From Bacillota bacterium (GTDB lineage Bacteria; Bacillota; Clostridia; Acetivibrionales; JAFADI01), in assembly GCA_023424965.1 (NCBI GenBank), contig JAFADI010000012.1, positions 1-64,000 on the forward strand: a stretch of 64,000 nt of DNA. The letters run 5' to 3'. The translations under genes and the position numbers were made by a program. A model generated the notes under the pieces. It was not told the DNA's origin, did no database searches, and saw only the letters and a list, made by a program, of their open reading frames with translations. Positions 41,343-50,394 of this stretch are shown here, piece after piece. Each line of letters starts with the position of its first letter. The first letter of the stretch is position 1.

Positions 41343-44153
41343 ATGGCCCACAAGAAAATTGCGCACATTGTCCCCCACACCCATTGGGACAGGGAATGGC
41401 GGTATCCCATATGGAAGAACAGGCTGGTGCTGGTGGAATTCATGGACCAGCTGCTGGAGCTTCTGGATTCCAGACCGGACTACAGGCAGTTCATCATGGA
41501 TGGGCAGAGCGTCATGATCGAGGACTACCTCGAGATGAGGCCTGAAAAAGCAGATAAAGTGAAAGCATACATAAAACAGGGCAGGATCACCTGCGGACCC
41601 TGGTACACCCTTCCGGACCTGTACCCCATCGACGGCGAGTGTCTGGTGAGGAACCTTCTGAAAGGCTTCAGGGTATCCCGGGAATACGGAGCCTGCATGG
41701 ACATCGGCTATACCTCCTTCGGCTGGGGGCAGACGGCCCAGTTTCCACAGATATTTGCAGGCTTCGGGATCGACTTTGTCATAACGGCGAAGCGCGTGGA
41801 TGAGGCACGGGCCCCGGAAAGCGAGTTCTGGTGGGAGGCCCCGGATGGGACCCGGGTGCTGACGACGAGGCTGGGGGCGGGAGGACGGGCGCTTTTCTTT
41901 GTAACCGCAGTGCTCCAGTCAAAGTACGACACCTGCAACGACGACTATTACCATTTTGCGTGGAACAAAAGCGGAGCCGTCTATCACAAGGCCAATGGGG
42001 AAGACAGCCATGAGGATTATTTCAAAATCGATGAACATGAAACTTTTTATCCCCATAGGGTAAGGCCGGCCATCGAAGCCTGCTGGGAAGGTACGGAGGC
42101 CACGGTGCTCAAGACGGAAAGGCTGCTGCTGGCGGGCTGTGATTTCAGCGGCCCCATCCCCGAGCTGGGAAAAATCATTGAGGAGGCCAACAGGGCCTTT
42201 GATGATAAGGAGTTCAAGCACTCCAGCCTGCAGGAATACGTGGCCAGCTTCAAAGCCCAGGCCGGACTACAGGCGCTGAGGACCATCAAGGGAGAACTGA
42301 GGGACGGGCCCTCTTCCGCCTGCTCGGGAAATGCCCTGGCAACACGCCTTTACATCAAGCAGTTGAACAAAAAGGTGCAGAATCTGCTTATCCATAAAGC
42401 GGAGCCTCTTTCCTCCGCAGTGGCCATCCTGGGAAGGGAATATCCCGCCTCTTTTCTGAACAAGGCCTGGAATTACCTGCTGAAGGCCCAGCCTCACGAT
42501 TCCATTAATGGGGTGACCCAGGACAAAACGGCGGAGGACAACATGTACAGGCTCAACCAGGCCCTTGAGCTGGCCGGCGTGACCTATGAGAAAGCCCTTG
42601 CCGAGCTCCTGGGGCTTGCAGACCTTTCGGACTACGGTGAGGAGGATTTGCTGCTGTTTGTCGTGAATCCGCTGCCTTTTCCCGTCAGCGATATCGTCCG
42701 GCTGAGCGTGGACCTGCCCAGGGAACTGAAATGCTGGGACTTCAGGGTGCTGGATGGGGAAGGCGGGGAGGCCGGCGTACAGTGGATATCCAAAAGGGAG
42801 GAGGTTGTCCCCGTCCATGACCTCCACGCAAGGCCGTGGCCCTTTTACATCGACAGGCATGACGTGTGGCTTGAGACGGGAACTGTACCTGCGGGAGGCT
42901 TTAGAGTGTTCAAGGTAGTGCCCGCCAACAGGTTCGCCAGGTCCTTTATTTCAGGACCTGCCTACCAGCGGATGACCGACGGGCAGGAAATTTCCAGAAC
43001 CCACAACACCCTTGAAAATGAATATCTGTCCATTGAGGTCAATCCCAACGGCACTTTAAAAATGACAGACAAGGAAAGGGGCCGGGTATTCGACGGGCTC
43101 CATTACTTTGAGGAGACGGGAGAGGTGGGAGACTACTGGATCAACCTGCCGCCCTTTGAGAACAGGACATTCACAAGCCACGGAGCAGCGGCCAGGATAT
43201 GGTGTGCGGACAACGGAAGGCTGTCGGCAACCCTGGGAATCGAAATAAAAATGGAGGTGCCGGCTTACGGGCTGAAACCCCAATCCTTCTTCGGCTCCGG
43301 CAGCGGAAGAAGTGCCGAGCCGGCGGTGATGGCCATAACCACCCATGTGACGCTGAAAAAGGGTTCCAGGCGGCTGGAGGTGAAGGTGACGGTGGACAAT
43401 ACCGCCCGGGACCACCGGGTGAGAGTCATGTACCCCACGGGAATCAAAACGCATACCGCCTGTGCCGCAGGCCACTTCACGGTGGACAAAAGGCCCGTCA
43501 TGCCCCTGGAAGGCCAATCCAGGCAATACTATGTGGATATGCAGACATTGCCCCAGCAGTCCTTTGTGGATGTCAGCGACGGAAAGGAGGGAATCGCCTT
43601 CATCAATAACTGCCTGACGGAATACGAGCTCAAAAATGACGGGAAATCCACCCTTGCGCTGACGCTGCTCAGGGGCGTCAGGAACATCATCTGCACGGAA
43701 ATGAGGGCCCTGGGCAGGTTCCCCGGTCAAAAAGGCGGCCAGTGCCTGGGCGTCAGGGAATATGAATACGCCATTTTCCCCCACGCCGGAGACTGGGAGG
43801 CTGCCAGGGTGTTCAAAGAGGCAAAGGCCTTCAATGTTCCGCTGACGGTCCTGCAGACCTCGGCCCACAAGAAGGGGGGTATCCCGCAGGGAACCAGCCT
43901 CTTTGCCATAGCGTCGGAGGAGCTGGTCCTATCCGCTTTCAAGAAGGCGGAGGACAGGGATACATACATCGTGAGGCTGTTCAATCCTACGGACAGGACC
44001 ATTGAAAGCAGCATACGGACCTATTCAGCGGTCAAAAAGGCTTACCTGGTAAACCTGAACGAAGAGCGGGAGAAGCCTGCGGAGCTCATGGACGGGGCAG
44101 TAGCAGTAAAAGCGGGGGGAAACAAAATCATAACGGTAGAATTGGAGTTTTGA
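41343..44153 (+). CDS. GH38 alpha-mannosidase-like enzyme 2
   Basis: 936-residue cytoplasmic homologue of the previous gene, 21 bp downstream. Metal ligands His14 and Asp16 lie in PHTHWDREWRYP, and His385 in AQPHDSINGV. As in enzyme 1, the nucleophile block is changed: GYTSFGWGQTAQFPQI, with Phe126 where Asp is expected. The two proteins are homologous throughout but well diverged, so they probably act on different linkages or at different steps. GGGGAAAGGACGG precedes the ATG. The shared loss of the Asp suggests a distinct GH38 subfamily rather than decay, since both proteins are full length. Confidence 0.88.
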   Translation: MAHKKIAHIVPHTHWDREWRYPIWKNRLVLVEFMDQLLELLDSRPDYRQFIMDGQSVMIEDYLEMRPEKADKVKAYIKQGRITCGPWYTLPDLYPIDGECLVRNLLKGFRVSREYGACMDIGYTSFGWGQTAQFPQIFAGFGIDFVITAKRVDEARAPESEFWWEAPDGTRVLTTRLGAGGRALFFVTAVLQSKYDTCNDDYYHFAWNKSGAVYHKANGEDSHEDYFKIDEHETFYPHRVRPAIEACWEGTEATVLKTERLLLAGCDFSGPIPELGKIIEEANRAFDDKEFKHSSLQEYVASFKAQAGLQALRTIKGELRDGPSSACSGNALATRLYIKQLNKKVQNLLIHKAEPLSSAVAILGREYPASFLNKAWNYLLKAQPHDSINGVTQDKTAEDNMYRLNQALELAGVTYEKALAELLGLADLSDYGEEDLLLFVVNPLPFPVSDIVRLSVDLPRELKCWDFRVLDGEGGEAGVQWISKREEVVPVHDLHARPWPFYIDRHDVWLETGTVPAGGFRVFKVVPANRFARSFISGPAYQRMTDGQEISRTHNTLENEYLSIEVNPNGTLKMTDKERGRVFDGLHYFEETGEVGDYWINLPPFENRTFTSHGAAARIWCADNGRLSATLGIEIKMEVPAYGLKPQSFFGSGSGRSAEPAVMAITTHVTLKKGSRRLEVKVTVDNTARDHRVRVMYPTGIKTHTACAAGHFTVDKRPVMPLEGQSRQYYVDMQTLPQQSFVDVSDGKEGIAFINNCLTEYELKNDGKSTLALTLLRGVRNIICTEMRALGRFPGQKGGQCLGVREYEYAIFPHAGDWEAARVFKEAKAFNVPLTVLQTSAHKKGGIPQGTSLFAIASEELVLSAFKKAEDRDTYIVRLFNPTDRTIESSIRTYSAVKKAYLVNLNEEREKPAELMDGAVAVKAGGNKIITVELEF

Positions 44154-44156
44154 CCG

Positions 44157-45455
44157 ATGACCATGGATGAGATCTATGCAAGGCTTGAAAAATTCAACGG
44201 AGAGAGCAATCCGGAAGTGGACGTGTCCACCCTTTACGGCAAGGTGGTGTGCGGCTACCAGGGCTGGTTCAACGCTCCCGGCGACGGTGCGGGAAGGGGC
44301 TGGAACTCATGGGACCACCGCTACAATGCCTTTAAGCCGGGATGCTGCACCATCGACCTCTGGCCGTCGGTGGAAGAGCTTGCGGAGGACGAAAAATACC
44401 CCACGGAATTCAGGCATTCCGACGGAAGCACCGCTTATGTCTTCAGTTCCTACAACCGCAAAACCGTGTTGAGGCATTTCCGGTGGATGAAGGATTACGG
44501 CATCAGCGGAGCCTTTGTCCAGCGCTTTGTGACGCCCCTGGCGGACCCGGTGAAGCTGAACCATATAAACACGGTGCTGGGGCATTGCCGCCAGGGGGCC
44601 AACCTTTACGGCAGATGCTACAATGTCATGTATGACCTGTCGGGGATGGATTCCTCGGGGGTAGAGGCTGTAATGAAGGACTGGAAAAATCTTGTGGACA
44701 GGATGGGGCTCACAAGGGACCCCGGGGACAGGAGCTACCAGCAGCACCGGGGAAAACCGGTGGTGACCCTGTGGGGCGTAGGTTTTGGCGACGGGAGGCA
44801 ATATACGCTGCAGGACTGCATGCGGCTGGTGAAGTTTTTCATGGAAGACCCCGGGTATGGAAGCAATACCGTCATGCTTGGCGTTCCCACCGGATGGAGG
44901 GAGCAGCCGGACAAACATTTCTATGTACCCCGTGTAAAGGAACGCAGCCTTGTGATGGACGGGGACTGTGTAAGGGACAAATACCTGCATGAAGTGATAA
45001 TGGCGGCGGACATCGTCAGCCCATGGACGGTAGACCGGTTTGAGAGCCTTGAAGGAGCGGAATGCATTGCAAGAAATGTCTGGGAAAAGGACCTGGAATG
45101 GTGCAGGGACAGGGGGCTGGACTTCATGCCGGTGGTCTTTCCCGGCTTTAGCTGGGGCAACCTTTACAAGGGGGAAAAATACAACCAGATTCCCCGGCAA
45201 AAAGGCAAATTTCTGTGGAAGCAGTATTATGAGGCTGTGAGGTCAGGCAGCCGGATGATTTACCAGGCGATGTTCGATGAGGTCAATGAGGGGACGGCCA
45301 TTTTTAAATGCACAAACAATCCTCCTGCGGGGAAAAGCACCTTCATCACCTGTGAAAATCTTCCGGAGGACTACTACTTGTGGCTTACAGGTATGGGGGG
45401 GAGAATGCTGCGCAGGGAGCTGCCTTTTACGGAGGAAGTTCCCCACCGGGGCTGA
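44157..45455 (+). CDS. Glycoside hydrolase family 71/99-like protein
   Basis: 432 residues, no signal peptide. It matches the GH71/99-like group that contains endo-alpha-mannosidase relatives: KVVCGYQGWFNAPGD near the N-terminus, IDLWPSVEEL, AYVFSSYNRKTVLRHFRWMK, DYGISGAFVQRF, and a late segment VVFPGFSWGNL. These form a TIM barrel that acts on alpha-mannosidic or alpha-glucan chains. I cannot place the catalytic Glu pair with certainty. It starts 3 bp after the second GH38 gene (ATG at 44157, or 44163) and ends the operon. Together with the two GH38 proteins it argues for intracellular breakdown of a mannan or N-glycan fragment. Confidence 0.8.
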   Translation: MTMDEIYARLEKFNGESNPEVDVSTLYGKVVCGYQGWFNAPGDGAGRGWNSWDHRYNAFKPGCCTIDLWPSVEELAEDEKYPTEFRHSDGSTAYVFSSYNRKTVLRHFRWMKDYGISGAFVQRFVTPLADPVKLNHINTVLGHCRQGANLYGRCYNVMYDLSGMDSSGVEAVMKDWKNLVDRMGLTRDPGDRSYQQHRGKPVVTLWGVGFGDGRQYTLQDCMRLVKFFMEDPGYGSNTVMLGVPTGWREQPDKHFYVPRVKERSLVMDGDCVRDKYLHEVIMAADIVSPWTVDRFESLEGAECIARNVWEKDLEWCRDRGLDFMPVVFPGFSWGNLYKGEKYNQIPRQKGKFLWKQYYEAVRSGSRMIYQAMFDEVNEGTAIFKCTNNPPAGKSTFITCENLPEDYYLWLTGMGGRMLRRELPFTEEVPHRG

Positions 45456-45584
45456 CAGGGCTGGCAATAAGGGACGCAACAGAAATGGGGGAGATGGGGT
45501 GGTGTAAAAAAATAGGTGATGTTGTTGGAAAATCTAGTATAATAAAGAATATAGCCTTAAAAACAACGTTGAGGGGTTTGCGAT

Positions 45585-46655
45585 TTGAACAGGAGCTGGT
45601 TGGTTGCATTAAAAAATACCGGTCTTGCGGTGTGCCTGGCCTCACTTCTTCTTTATACGGGATGCACCTATGAGCAGGCAGGAGAGGGAGACGGGACGGA
45701 GGAACAAGGCAGTATCCCCGGAGCGGTTGCGGACACGGCGGATACGGAGCGCCTCAGTCCCATCATATCCATGGTTCCCAAGTCCCTGGACAATCCCGTG
45801 TTTCTTGATGCCAAGGAAGAGGCCGAGAGGACCTGCAAAAAACTGGGGGTAAAGTTTGAATGGCTGGCCCCCATGCAGACGGATGCAAGGGAGCAGGAAA
45901 ACATCGTCGAGAGCCTCATCCGGCGGAACGTGGACGGCATCATCATCAGCTGCATCGATCCGGTGGGGATGGGAGCGGTGATCGACAAAGCCGTGGAAGC
46001 GGGAATCAAGGTTGCCACCTTCGATTCCGATTCCCCCGGGAGCAAAAGGCTTTTTTACTGCGGGACGGATAACTATGAGGCTGGAGAGGCCTGCGGACGG
46101 AAGCTGGTCCAGGCCATGAAGTCCAAAAACCGCGAAAAGGATTCCCTCAAGGCCTTCATCATGACGGGGGAGTCAAGCAGTGACAACCTGAACGAAAGAG
46201 TGAAGGGCTTCAAGGAGGCTGCGAAAAAGGGCGGCTTGAAAATTGACTATGTGGATACCTTGAACTGCCTCGACGACATCAACCGGGCGGGGGAACTGCT
46301 GGAGACCTATATCCGCGGCAACCGGTCCATTGACATATTTTACAGCACAGGAGGCTGGCCCCTGATCCTGCCTGCCGATTCCATGCCCAGCTTTCAGCAG
46401 TGGTGCCTGAACGGAGGCACCTGCATTGCCATGGACACCTTTTATCCCAATTTGCTTGCTGCAAAAAAAGGGCTGGCGGAGGCCCTGATAGGACAGGATT
46501 TCAAGAAAATGGGGGAACTGAGCGTGCTGAATGTGTACAACGCCATAAACGGCAGGGTGATTCCGGACAAGTTCATCGATACGGGCCTGGAGATTGCGGA
46601 AAAAGGCGACTTCGACAGGCTGCTCCTGACCAAGGTACCATGGGAAATCAAGTGA
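45585..46655 (+). CDS. Sugar-binding lipoprotein, likely sensor subunit of a three-component system
   Basis: 356-residue lipoprotein (Cys27 after LLLYTG). The mature part is a Peripla_BP_4 sugar-binding fold (ISMVPKSLDNPVFLDAKEEA, NVDGIIISCIDPVGMGAVID, VATFDSDSPGSKRLFYCGTD). The start is a TTG at 45585 behind GAGGGG; a TATAAT box lies at 45538-45543 with a poor -35. No permease or ATPase gene adjoins it. Instead a YesM-type kinase and a YesN-type regulator follow after 16 and 34 bp. This matches the XylFII-LytS-YesN arrangement of clostridia, in which a binding protein presents the sugar to the kinase. The ligand is probably a monosaccharide released by the secreted enzymes encoded downstream. 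Confidence 0.9.
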   Translation: MNRSWLVALKNTGLAVCLASLLLYTGCTYEQAGEGDGTEEQGSIPGAVADTADTERLSPIISMVPKSLDNPVFLDAKEEAERTCKKLGVKFEWLAPMQTDAREQENIVESLIRRNVDGIIISCIDPVGMGAVIDKAVEAGIKVATFDSDSPGSKRLFYCGTDNYEAGEACGRKLVQAMKSKNREKDSLKAFIMTGESSSDNLNERVKGFKEAAKKGGLKIDYVDTLNCLDDINRAGELLETYIRGNRSIDIFYSTGGWPLILPADSMPSFQQWCLNGGTCIAMDTFYPNLLAAKKGLAEALIGQDFKKMGELSVLNVYNAINGRVIPDKFIDTGLEIAEKGDFDRLLLTKVPWEIK

Positions 46656-46671
46656 AGCGGGAAGGGTAAAC

Positions 46672-48438
46672 ATGTTCAAACTTTTCAAGAGGTTTAATTT
46701 TTACAGCATACGATCAAAGCTGACGGTATGTTTTCTGATATTGAGCGTCCTGCCCATCTCCCTTTTCGCCCTTTTTTCCTACAACTACTATCTGAAGAGC
46801 CTGTACAACAACGTGGCCGTATACACCTATGAGGTCATTGAGCGGGTGGACAAGAACATCGAGACCTATATCAGCGATATAGACAACATTCTCAACCTGC
46901 GGGAGGACTATTACATCCTGCAGTACCTGAAGCTGAGAGAGGTGGGGGATATCGACGGGAACAGGAAATATACCGTGAGGATATGGGAATACTTCGACCG
47001 CCTGAAGAAAATGAAAACGGACCTGGAGGATATAAGGCTCATCGACTACAGCGGGGATACCATAAGCTGCAACGGGATCTACTGGACCAATAAAAAAAAT
47101 GACTTTCTTTATAACGACCTTAAACTGAAAAAAACCGATGACATCTCCATTCAGCCCCCTTATGTAAACAACTTCGATAAAAACGTGTTTACCATCGCAA
47201 AGGCGGTCAACTCTCCTACCCTCCATGGCATGGGACTTCTTTGCATCGACATCAATGTAAATTTCCTGAACAAAATCTGCAGCGACATAAAACTGGGTGA
47301 AAAGGGCTATATTTACCTTATGGACAGGAGCGGGCGGATCATCTACCTGCCGGAAAACTCAAACCAGTCGAGGTACTCGGGGGCGGTGATCAAAAACTCC
47401 AGGCTGCTGGATTCCGAAAGCGGAAATTTCACCCACCACATGGATGGAACCAATTACATCGTAACCTTTAAGACCTCTGTCAAAACGGGCTGGAAAATCG
47501 TCGGGGTCACTCCGGAAGCGGAAATGACAAAAGACATAAACAAAATAAACCAGATCAGCTTGGCCGTCATTGCGGGCTGTGTCATTGTGGCCATCTTCCT
47601 CACCATATACCTGACGACCATCCTTACCAATCCCATAAGGAAGCTTCGAAGCCTTATGCGGCAGGCGGCGGAAAATGACCTGTCCATCAACGCCACCATA
47701 GGGACCAGGGACGAAATCGGCCAGTTGGCCCAGAGCTTCAATAAGATGATCAATAAGATAAGGGAGCTGATGGACAAAATTCTTGAGGACCAGCTGAAGA
47801 TAAGAAAGATGGAAATGAAGGCCATGCAGGAACTGATCAAACCCCATTTCGTCTACAACACCCTCGACTCCATCATCGGCCTTCTGGAACAGAACCGGAA
47901 TGAAGATGCCATGAACCTTGTGGAATCCCTGGGCAAATTCTTCAGGACCAGCCTGAGCCATGGGAAGGAAGTCATTCAGATCCGGGAAGAGATGGACCAT
48001 GTCAGGTGCTACCTGCTGATACAGCAATTCCGTTTTTCCAACAAATTCGATTACCTTTTTGAACTGGAGGACGACATCTACAGGTACAAGACCATCAAGC
48101 TGATCCTGCAGCCGCTGGTGGAGAATGCGATTTACCACGGCATACGCGGCTTGACGGACAAAAAAGGGCTGATCGTCATCAAGGCCTACACGAGGGAAGG
48201 ACAGATTTATTTTGAAATCATCGACAACGGGCAGGGCATGCAGGAGGAAACCGTCGCGTATATCAATGGCAGGGTGCTGACGGGAGAAGAAGCGGCATTG
48301 GATGAAAACCTGTATTTTGGGATAAGGAACGTGAATGAAAGGTTGAGGCTGAATTTCGGAAAGGAATTCGGACTGCGGTATGAGAGCAAGGTGACGGTGG
48401 GAACAAAAGCGGTGGTCAATATTCCAATGGTTGATTGA
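46672..48438 (+). CDS. Sensor histidine kinase, YesM/LytS type
   Basis: 588-residue membrane kinase. TM1 at ~17-38, an extracytoplasmic Cache-like domain, TM2 at ~293-318 (VIAGCVIVAIFLTIYLTTIL), HAMP, then a His_kinase domain with PHFVYNTLDS in which His392 is the predicted phosphorylation site, and an ATPase domain with N-box VENAIYHGI and G-box IDNGQGM / YFGIRNVNERL. It probably senses the sugar-loaded lipoprotein encoded upstream and phosphorylates the regulator encoded downstream. Confidence 0.93.
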   Translation: MFKLFKRFNFYSIRSKLTVCFLILSVLPISLFALFSYNYYLKSLYNNVAVYTYEVIERVDKNIETYISDIDNILNLREDYYILQYLKLREVGDIDGNRKYTVRIWEYFDRLKKMKTDLEDIRLIDYSGDTISCNGIYWTNKKNDFLYNDLKLKKTDDISIQPPYVNNFDKNVFTIAKAVNSPTLHGMGLLCIDINVNFLNKICSDIKLGEKGYIYLMDRSGRIIYLPENSNQSRYSGAVIKNSRLLDSESGNFTHHMDGTNYIVTFKTSVKTGWKIVGVTPEAEMTKDINKINQISLAVIAGCVIVAIFLTIYLTTILTNPIRKLRSLMRQAAENDLSINATIGTRDEIGQLAQSFNKMINKIRELMDKILEDQLKIRKMEMKAMQELIKPHFVYNTLDSIIGLLEQNRNEDAMNLVESLGKFFRTSLSHGKEVIQIREEMDHVRCYLLIQQFRFSNKFDYLFELEDDIYRYKTIKLILQPLVENAIYHGIRGLTDKKGLIVIKAYTREGQIYFEIIDNGQGMQEETVAYINGRVLTGEEAALDENLYFGIRNVNERLRLNFGKEFGLRYESKVTVGTKAVVNIPMVD

Positions 48439-48472
48439 AGGGATGCCGGCGGATCAAAGGAGGTGAGGTGCT

Positions 48473-50107
48473 ATGTTCAAGCTTCTTGTGGTTGAAGATG
48501 AAGAGATGATCAGAAGCAAGATTTTAAACAATATCGACTGGAAGAAAAACGGCTTCTCCGAGGTTTTCAGCGCTTCCGACGGGCAGGAGGCGCTGGAGAT
48601 CGCCAGGAGGACGGGAATCGACCTGCTCATTACCGATATTCAGATGCCCAACCTGAATGGCATTGAGCTCATCAGGGAAGTGAAAAGAATCAACAGGGAG
48701 GTTAAAACCATCATCATCACTGCATACGCGGAATTCGAGTATGCCAAGGAGTCCATCAGGCTCAACGTGAACGATTATATGCTCAAGCCCTTCATTTCCA
48801 AAAACCTGCTTGAAATAGCCAACAAATTAAAGGAAGAGATCATAAGGGAGCGCAGCGAAAGGGTGGAGATAGAAAACCTGGTGGTGCAACTGCGGGAGAA
48901 CAAAAAAGCCCTGCAGGACAAGCTCTTCAGTGACCTGCTGAGCAACAACTTCATCGGCAACATTGAAAACAATCTTGAGTACCTGGGACTTTCAACGATA
49001 AAGGGAGTGGAATACTTTGTTGCGGTCCTCAATATGGACGACTTTGAAGAGCTGATACGGGAGGAAGATGAGGAACATAAATACATCTGCAACCTGAAGC
49101 TTTTTAACTGGGTTAAAAAGTTCCTGGCGGGCTTTGAAGGGGAAAAAAGTACTTCCGGGAACCCGGATACCGGCTATTATGCTATAAACTATAAAACCGA
49201 CCAGGTTGTCATTGTGTTTTACAGTGACCTGGACGGGGCGGCGTGGAGGATGGAGGAACTGATCGACAGGGCGGGCAAGGACCTGGGATACACCCTGACC
49301 GTGGGCATCGGAAACCAGTACCAGAACCTCAGGGACATGTACATATCTTACCGCGAGGCATGTTCTGCCGCGCTGCTCAGCTGCATCCACGGAAAGGGCA
49401 CGCTGTATAATTTCAACGATATAAATTATGACAACAAAATATACAGCAAAGAGCTGCACATATTGGTTGACAATAAATTATACGACGATTTGCGCATTGG
49501 GGCCTTTGAAGAAATAAAGAAGGACATTGAGGAAATCCTGCGGGAAATTAAAAATTCCAGGCTGGGAGTGGATTCCATCAACACCATCATCAACAACATC
49601 ATACTATTGTCCTGCAAGACGGTGAATGAGCTGGGATACAACGTGCTGGAAATCTTCGGGAACCATTTCACACCCTATTTCGACATCCGGGGAATCAGCG
49701 CCCTGGTCCAACTGGAAGAGTGGTTTCTGAACTTTTTTTCAAAGATCAACGACTACATCAACCAGAGACGCAAAAGCCGGAATGAATCGTTGATCATAGA
49801 GGTCAAAGAGTATATAGACCGGAACTTTGTAGAAAACATAACCCTCACAAGCCTCTCACGCAAGTTCAGCATAAGCACCGGGTATTTGAGCATCCTTTTC
49901 AACGACCACACGGGACAGAACTTCATCGATTACATTTCCAACCTGCGCATACAAAAGGCGAAGGAGTTCCTGAAAAATTCCGATCTGCGGGTTTACGAAA
50001 TCGCGGAACGGGTGGGGTACCGGGATGCCTACTACTTCAGCTCGGCCTTTAAAAGAATCGTGGGCATCAACCCGACGGAATACAGGGACAATCTGGGCAT
50101 TCTATAA
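48473..50107 (+). CDS. Response regulator, YesN type (receiver plus AraC HTH)
   Basis: 544 residues. The receiver domain spans 1-120 with acidic pocket VVEDEE, phospho-acceptor Asp55 in ITDIQMPNLNG and the conserved Lys in YMLKPF. A central region of ~300 residues is less conserved, and the last ~100 residues form an AraC DNA-binding domain (LTSLSRKFSISTGYLSILFN, VYEIAERVGYRDAYYFSSAF, INPTEYRDN). AAAGGAGGTGAGG precedes the ATG. The most likely targets are the secreted enzyme genes that start at 50395. Confidence 0.93.
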   Translation: MFKLLVVEDEEMIRSKILNNIDWKKNGFSEVFSASDGQEALEIARRTGIDLLITDIQMPNLNGIELIREVKRINREVKTIIITAYAEFEYAKESIRLNVNDYMLKPFISKNLLEIANKLKEEIIRERSERVEIENLVVQLRENKKALQDKLFSDLLSNNFIGNIENNLEYLGLSTIKGVEYFVAVLNMDDFEELIREEDEEHKYICNLKLFNWVKKFLAGFEGEKSTSGNPDTGYYAINYKTDQVVIVFYSDLDGAAWRMEELIDRAGKDLGYTLTVGIGNQYQNLRDMYISYREACSAALLSCIHGKGTLYNFNDINYDNKIYSKELHILVDNKLYDDLRIGAFEEIKKDIEEILREIKNSRLGVDSINTIINNIILLSCKTVNELGYNVLEIFGNHFTPYFDIRGISALVQLEEWFLNFFSKINDYINQRRKSRNESLIIEVKEYIDRNFVENITLTSLSRKFSISTGYLSILFNDHTGQNFIDYISNLRIQKAKEFLKNSDLRVYEIAERVGYRDAYYFSSAFKRIVGINPTEYRDNLGIL

Positions 50108-50394
50108 AGAGTGTAAAATTTCGGATATTTTTGTAGAATCCCCACCTTCCTTTCCTTCTTCACAAACTGTAAAATAATAACATGTCATAAAATTCAAAAC
50201 TAAAACTCACACCTGTTTACGACTCCTATCCATCACCTGCGGTTGACGCAAAATCAACATGATTTTTAGAGAACTCCTTAAAAAGCTTCCTGTGGCTGTT
50301 TCCTATGGGATAGGGGCTATGCGGCAGCCTGCATTCCTATGGGTTAAGCAATAAATCCAAGAGGTTCAAGTATGAAAAAGAGGAGGTTCGGTGT

